Shown in pieces: positions 5,666 through 5,952 of a stretch of DNA of 5,952 bases. The translations under genes were made by a program, and so were the position numbers. The notes under the pieces were generated by a model. It made no database searches and was not told the origin of the DNA. It was given only the letters and a program-made list of their open reading frames with translations. The number at the start of each line of letters is the position of its first letter. The first letter of the stretch is position 1. The stretch is from an uncultured Clostridia bacterium (GTDB taxonomy: Bacteria; Bacillota; Clostridia; Oscillospirales; Ruminococcaceae), in contig CAMYUO010000134.1 in the NCBI GenBank assembly GCA_947302065.1, positions 1 through 5,952 of the forward strand, read 5' to 3'.

Positions 5666-5952
5666 TTACTTGATCATTGAAGCAACTTCGTCAGCGAAGT
5701 TATCTTCCTTCTTCTCAACGCCCTCGCCACGCTCGAAACGAACGTACTCAACAACGTCGATCTTGCCGCCGAGCTTCTTAGCTACGCTGTCAACATAAGC
5801 GCCAACGGTCTGCTTGTCGTCCTTAACGAAAGCCTGTTCAAGCAGGCAGTTCTCGGAATAGAACTTGCCGAGCTTGCCCTCGATGATCTTGATCTTTACC
5901 TGCTCAGGCTTGTTAGCCATCTTAGGATCGTCAGCCATCTGTGCGAGCTGGA
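5666..5952 (-). CDS. tsf: Translation elongation factor Ts, C-terminal part (5' end outside the window)
   Basis: The 94 residues visible are the C-terminal end of EF-Ts, the nucleotide exchange factor that releases GDP from EF-Tu in the cytosol. The recognisable stretch is the KIIEGKLGKFYSENCLLEQ segment, followed by FVKDDKQTVGAYV, then a VRFERGEG motif and the ending KKEDNFADEVASMIK, all in the order seen in EF-Ts of Clostridia. The Met encoded at 5936-5938 is internal: the frame is open upstream (QLAQ before it) to the window edge, and this part of EF-Ts is never the N-terminus. The EF-Tu-binding N-terminal domain (with its TDFVA-type motif) would lie past 5952. tsf normally follows rpsB in an operon, so rpsB is expected further right on the minus strand. 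The stop TAA is at 5668-5666. Confidence 0.93.
   Translation of the reverse strand, partial: QLAQMADDPKMANKPEQVKIKIIEGKLGKFYSENCLLEQAFVKDDKQTVGAYVDSVAKKLGGKIDVVEYVRFERGEGVEKKEDNFADEVASMIK

Noticed and set aside
1..5952. CRISPR array, tRNA, riboswitch, transposase or defence genes
   Set aside because: I looked for regularly spaced repeats, clover-leaf patterns, conserved leader structures and mobile-element proteins on both strands and saw none.

Overview
This window looks like the chromosome of a low-GC-branch gut or rumen Firmicute, most likely a Ruminococcus-type member of the Oscillospiraceae. I infer this from the protein styles (a four-domain Clostridia-type S1 protein, a single-subunit-fusion class A PBP, a Clostridia-type EF-Ts tail), purine-rich ribosome binding sites, sigma-A style promoter elements, and an intergenic block of stacked palindromes that I associate with Ruminococcus-like genomes. 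No species can be named from the sequence alone.

Layout, left to right. Positions 1-1104 (+) carry an S1-domain protein, probably the C-terminal half of a Clostridia-type IspH-S1 fusion, because the frame stays open to the window edge and no spaced ribosome binding site precedes the first ATG. A hairpin terminator follows (1131-1158). A good promoter (TTAACA, 17 bp, TGT-TATACT) then drives a class A penicillin-binding protein (1318-3509). That gene is broken: the glycosyltransferase half and the transpeptidase half are both well preserved but lie in different frames, with the join at about 2512-2517, where the first strand of the transpeptidase fold also seems to be missing. A GC-rich hairpin (3526-3561) separates it from a two-gene unit: a THUMP-domain RNA N2-guanine methyltransferase of the RlmL/YpsC type (3582-4697) and, 13 nt later, a beta-phosphoglucomutase-like HAD hydrolase (4711-5370).

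Positions 5371-5665 hold no gene. They contain a block of five hairpins (5392-5558) that looks like a dispersed palindromic repeat, then two back-to-back intrinsic terminators, one for each strand. The window ends inside tsf (EF-Ts), transcribed on the minus strand towards the HAD gene.

Functionally this is ordinary core-genome territory: translation (S1, EF-Ts, rRNA methylation), cell-wall synthesis (PBP), and a phosphosugar or general phosphatase. I saw no defence system, CRISPR array, tRNA, transposase or biosynthetic cluster. The two items worth a second look are the disrupted PBP and the hairpin-rich intergenic element.
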